From Bacteroidia bacterium (GTDB taxonomy: Bacteria > Bacteroidota > Bacteroidia > Bacteroidales > UBA932), in contig JAGKTT010000080.1 in assembly GCA_021153285.1 (NCBI GenBank), positions 1-7,794 on the forward strand: a DNA stretch of 7,794 nt, given 5' to 3'. The notes below the pieces were generated by a model. The model did not search any database. It worked only from the letters and a program-made list of their open reading frames with translations, and was not told the DNA's origin. Both the position numbers and the translations under genes were made by a program. Positions 7,033 to 7,794 of the stretch are shown in pieces. Each line of letters starts with the position of its first letter. The first letter of the stretch is position 1.

Positions 7033-7794
7033 CTATTTAAGTTCCAGAGGAGCTTCTGTTCCGACCTTTACTACACGACAGTTGTCGATGTAAGTGTCGC
7101 CATATCTTCCATACTCAGCTCCATCCACTTCAGAGACATTTGACTGATCGCCATATGGTTTCTCGACATAGACGAGAATCTCGAGATTCTCTGCCTTCCA
7201 GGAAGACTTGATGTCAGCGGTATATGTCTTGGTCCATACCTGATAATCCTCAGATATTCTGACAGATTCTCCTGACATTGATGTCAGAGCAAGTCGGGCC
7301 ACATCCTTGTGCTCATAGTTGTTGGAACCTCCGTTCTGATATCCGTAAATGCCATCCTCCATAAGAAGAACAGTCACTCTATATGAGTCTGCCTCCTTTA
7401 CATAAAGGCCCAGATCCACTGTCAGTCTTGTTCCATCAAGTGAGCTCTCAAGCTCTATACCAGTCTTGGCCGGATAAGCCTGCTGTGTCTCCTGTGCCAC
7501 ACCCACAGCTACAGAAGCAGTAGTAGCAGTAGAGTTGTAGTTCGGGATTGAAGCTCTCGCATCGACGACTCCTGTAGGGAATCCTGACACACGGAATCTG
7601 TTAATGAGTTCGTTAGTTCCAGAGAAGACAAGATCGGATCCATCTCCGTGCAGATTCACAAGCTCAAGTGCGCTACCCATCTGTGATTTGGCAGAATCAA
7701 AGGCAGTACCCATATAAGGGCAATATCCGCACCAGGTTGCAGTGAATCTCATCGCCAGAGAGCGATGAACGAACGCATCATTCTTCCAGTCATC
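7033..7794 (-). CDS. Omp28-like envelope protein with thioredoxin-type CxxC motif (partial, N-terminus outside window)
   Basis: The frame is open from the window edge to the TAG at 7035-7033, giving 253 residues. The ATG at 7752 is internal: the codons above it continue a sensible sequence (DDWKNDAFVHRSLAMRF), so the true start and signal peptide lie beyond the window. The N-terminal half is thioredoxin-like: TATWCGYCPYM with Cys22 and Cys25 (numbered from the edge), and a cis-proline motif GFPTG (Pro73) before a beta strand. The rest, about residues 100-253, is beta-rich with no membrane helix, as in Bacteroidota Omp28-related proteins, which are often lipoproteins or outer-membrane associated. 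The CxxC plus cis-Pro arrangement suggests disulfide or redox chemistry or a structural relic of it; neither is proven. The gene converges on the esterase, with 4 bases between stops, and is probably an independent unit. Confidence 0.8.
   Translation of the reverse strand, partial: DDWKNDAFVHRSLAMRFTATWCGYCPYMGTAFDSAKSQMGSALELVNLHGDGSDLVFSGTNELINRFRVSGFPTGVVDARASIPNYNSTATTASVAVGVAQETQQAYPAKTGIELESSLDGTRLTVDLGLYVKEADSYRVTVLLMEDGIYGYQNGGSNNYEHKDVARLALTSMSGESVRISEDYQVWTKTYTADIKSSWKAENLEILVYVEKPYGDQSNVSEVDGAEYGRYGDTYIDNCRVVKVGTEAPLELK

Noticed and set aside
7750..7752. ATG at 7752 as the start of the Omp28-like gene
   Set aside because: The frame stays open to the window edge with protein-like sequence, and this ATG lies only seven residues before the CxxC motif, leaving no signal peptide or first beta strand.
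1..7794. tRNA, rRNA, CRISPR array, insertion sequence, attachment site or riboswitch
   Set aside because: I looked for cloverleaf patterns, regularly spaced repeats, transposase motifs and terminal inverted repeats and saw none. All intergenic gaps are under 230 bases.

Overview
The window reads as Bacteroidota, most likely order Bacteroidales. It carries a one-piece hybrid two-component regulator (beta-propeller sensor, kinase module, receiver and AraC-type DNA-binding domain in one chain), a Bacteroides-type lipoprotein, an Omp28-like envelope protein and a membrane pyrophosphatase. Three intergenic sites also match the Bacteroidales promoter pattern TAnnTTTG, and Shine-Dalgarno sequences are weak or absent. 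The genus cannot be fixed from this evidence.

Layout, left to right. (1) Positions 1-1745, minus strand: hppA, an ion-pumping membrane pyrophosphatase of the K+-dependent type, with its C-terminus cut off by the window edge. Its promoter is recognisable at about 1813-1842. (2) Positions 1967-2254, minus strand: a 95-residue lipoprotein of unknown function, with its own promoter upstream and a hairpin terminator downstream. (3) Positions 2255-2439: a divergent intergenic region holding the lipoprotein promoter, the regulator promoter and an AT-rich palindrome. (4) Positions 2440-6156, plus strand: a 1238-residue HTCS-type regulator. (5) Positions 6153-7028, plus strand: a secreted CE1/LpqC-like esterase, translationally coupled to the regulator by an ATGA overlap. 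(6) Positions 7033-7794, minus strand: an Omp28-like protein with a thioredoxin CxxC motif, with its N-terminus cut off by the window edge. It converges on the esterase with only 4 bases between the stop codons.

The regulator and esterase appear to form a two-gene operon. The propeller would sense a ligand, probably a glycan fragment, in the periplasm, and the AraC domain would act on DNA. The esterase would remove acyl groups such as feruloyl or acetyl from a plant polysaccharide. No SusC/SusD pair or glycoside hydrolase lies in the window.

The most notable observation concerns the regulator. The first helix of its dimerisation/phosphotransfer domain, which carries the phospho-accepting histidine in this family, is missing. 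The membrane helix runs almost directly into the second helix, while the ATP-binding boxes, the receiver aspartate and the AraC domain all look intact. This suggests a regulator that cannot autophosphorylate in the normal way yet has kept its other parts.
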